Below are positions 55,641 to 56,306 of a stretch of 56,306 nucleotides of DNA, piece after piece. Each line of letters begins with the position of its first letter. The stretch's first letter is position 1. Below the pieces are notes generated by a model that saw only the letters and a list, made by a program, of their open reading frames with translations, did not search any database and was not told the origin of the DNA. The position numbers and the translations under genes are program-made. Source of the DNA: a candidate division BRC1 bacterium ADurb.Bin183 (GTDB lineage: Bacteria > Sumerlaeota > Sumerlaeia > MWCT01); NCBI GenBank assembly GCA_002070185.1, contig MWCT01000016.1, forward strand, positions 1 through 56,306, read 5' to 3'.

Positions 55641-56223
55641 ATTTTCGCTCTCTTTTTTTAAATTGAAAAAAACGCTTGTTTATTTGATTGGGAAAGGTCA
55701 ACAAAAATTTCGCAGAGAATTAACTGTGCCTGATTCTTCAAAATATTTGCAATTTGATAAAAATAATAGTGTCTGCCGGAGACCTTGTTTTATCAAAGAG
55801 TTAAATGAACAAACCAGTTAAAGAAAGAGTTTCCGATGGTGAATAAGAACCAATCAAAGCAGGGGGTTGGCAATCAAGATATATTTTGAGGATGCAAAAG
55901 CAGCGGCTTTCAGAGGTTTGGCGCTAGCGGCACGGCTGGCAGGTCGTCTGAATTTGTGGTCTCATCTGGCATTTGCGGGACTTTTATACGCGCATCCGGC
56001 GCGTGCGACAATCCATGCCCAGATTTCCCCCGCCCTTTCCCACTTTTCATCTTCCAACGGATACATTTATTTTTTTCACTACCTTGAAAGATCAGGGTTG
56101 CGCCTGGGCATAAAAAAACCGCTTACAAATTTACTTGCAACAAGCATCGCCCATTATTATGTTCTTACTTGGTATCATGAAAAATCACAAATTGCGAGCC
56201 ATTAAAATAGGAGCAGATTGTAA
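55641..56223. other. Gene-free stretch between the aminotransferase and the Ser/Thr kinase
   Basis: This region must contain divergent promoters for the aminotransferase (minus) and the kinase (plus). It is partly AT-rich. One TTG-started frame of 112 codons (55867-56205) lacks a ribosome site and any recognisable domain. TAGGAG at about 56208 serves the kinase start. Confidence 0.5.
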
Positions 56224-56306
56224 ATGCCGAATGATAATTCTTTCAACATCCAGATCCCCGGATACCGCCTGATCCGCATTTTGGGAACCGGTGGAATGGG
56301 AACGGT
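56224..56306 (+). CDS. Ser/Thr protein kinase, N-terminal fragment (3' truncated by window edge)
   Basis: Only the first 27 codons are present. 'IPGYRLIRILGTGGMGTV' is the glycine-rich nucleotide loop of bacterial Hanks-type Ser/Thr kinases (PknB-like), in the usual N-terminal place. A TAGGAG ribosome site lies about 11 bases upstream. Length, sensor domains and C-terminus are beyond the window. Confidence 0.85.
   Translation, partial: MPNDNSFNIQIPGYRLIRILGTGGMGT

Noticed and set aside
55867..56205. 112-codon TTG-started frame before the kinase
   Set aside because: No ribosome site, no recognisable domain and an odd Ala/Tyr/Ser-rich product; more likely a chance frame in a promoter region.

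Overview
The window looks like a bacterial chromosome segment of moderate GC, probably from an uncultured Gram-negative-type lineage. DnaK carries the N-terminal insertion typical of Gram-negative Hsp70s. Many products have signal peptides. TPR, CARDB, FN3, SUMF1-like and Ser/Thr-kinase proteins are common here, as they are in PVC-type and candidate-phylum bacteria (Hydrogenedentota, Sumerlaeota, Omnitrophota and similar). I cannot fix the phylum from the sequence. I saw no insertion sequences, integrases, prophage genes or CRISPR arrays. Coding density is high and starts are often coupled to the preceding stop.

Layout. 1-1299: the 3' part of a CsgG-like/SUMF1-like protein. 1578-6841: D-aminoacylase-type amidohydrolase, two tandem GlgC-family genes (the first lacks catalytic residues) and a uroporphyrinogen-decarboxylase-family protein. 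7129-9456: membrane-embedded spermidine-synthase-like protein. 9746-14096: groES, groEL, dnaK, rpoZ, then a strong terminator. 14292-14733: MerR regulator and tRNA-Pro(GGG). 14792-21537 (mostly minus): GH130-like enzyme, esterase-like hydrolase, phosphohexomutase, FemAB/GNAT-like protein and carbamoyltransferase, a set that suits glycan or envelope metabolism. 21765-27200: a very large secreted gingipain-type (C25) protease. 27586-27953: tmRNA (ssrA) with its own promoter. 28035-35829 (minus): secreted glycosidase with a CBM9-like domain, YfgM-like TPR protein, RdgB, an 872-residue TPR protein, PsuG. 36014-42815 (plus): Mfd, two envelope proteins, XdhC-like protein. 42907-54317 (plus): a tightly packed array of small and membrane proteins around a MutL-like ASKHA protein, running into a peptide-type ABC cassette (binding protein plus two ATPases, no permeases). 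54318-55640 (minus): class III aminotransferase. 56224-end: start of a Ser/Thr protein kinase.

How the genes fit together. Phosphohexomutase would interconvert glucose-6-P and glucose-1-P, and GlgC would activate glucose-1-P to ADP-glucose for glycogen, with the inactive-looking paralogue as a likely regulatory partner (a GlgC/GlgD-like arrangement). GroESL, DnaK, tmRNA, Mfd and RdgB form a protein and genome quality-control background. The least explained part is 42907-50487. Eight genes with gaps of 0-40 nt encode an ASKHA protein of the glutamate-mutase MutL family, a KOW/barrel-type protein and five membrane proteins, with no glutamate mutase genes in sight. This is the best candidate for an undescribed system, probably a membrane complex.
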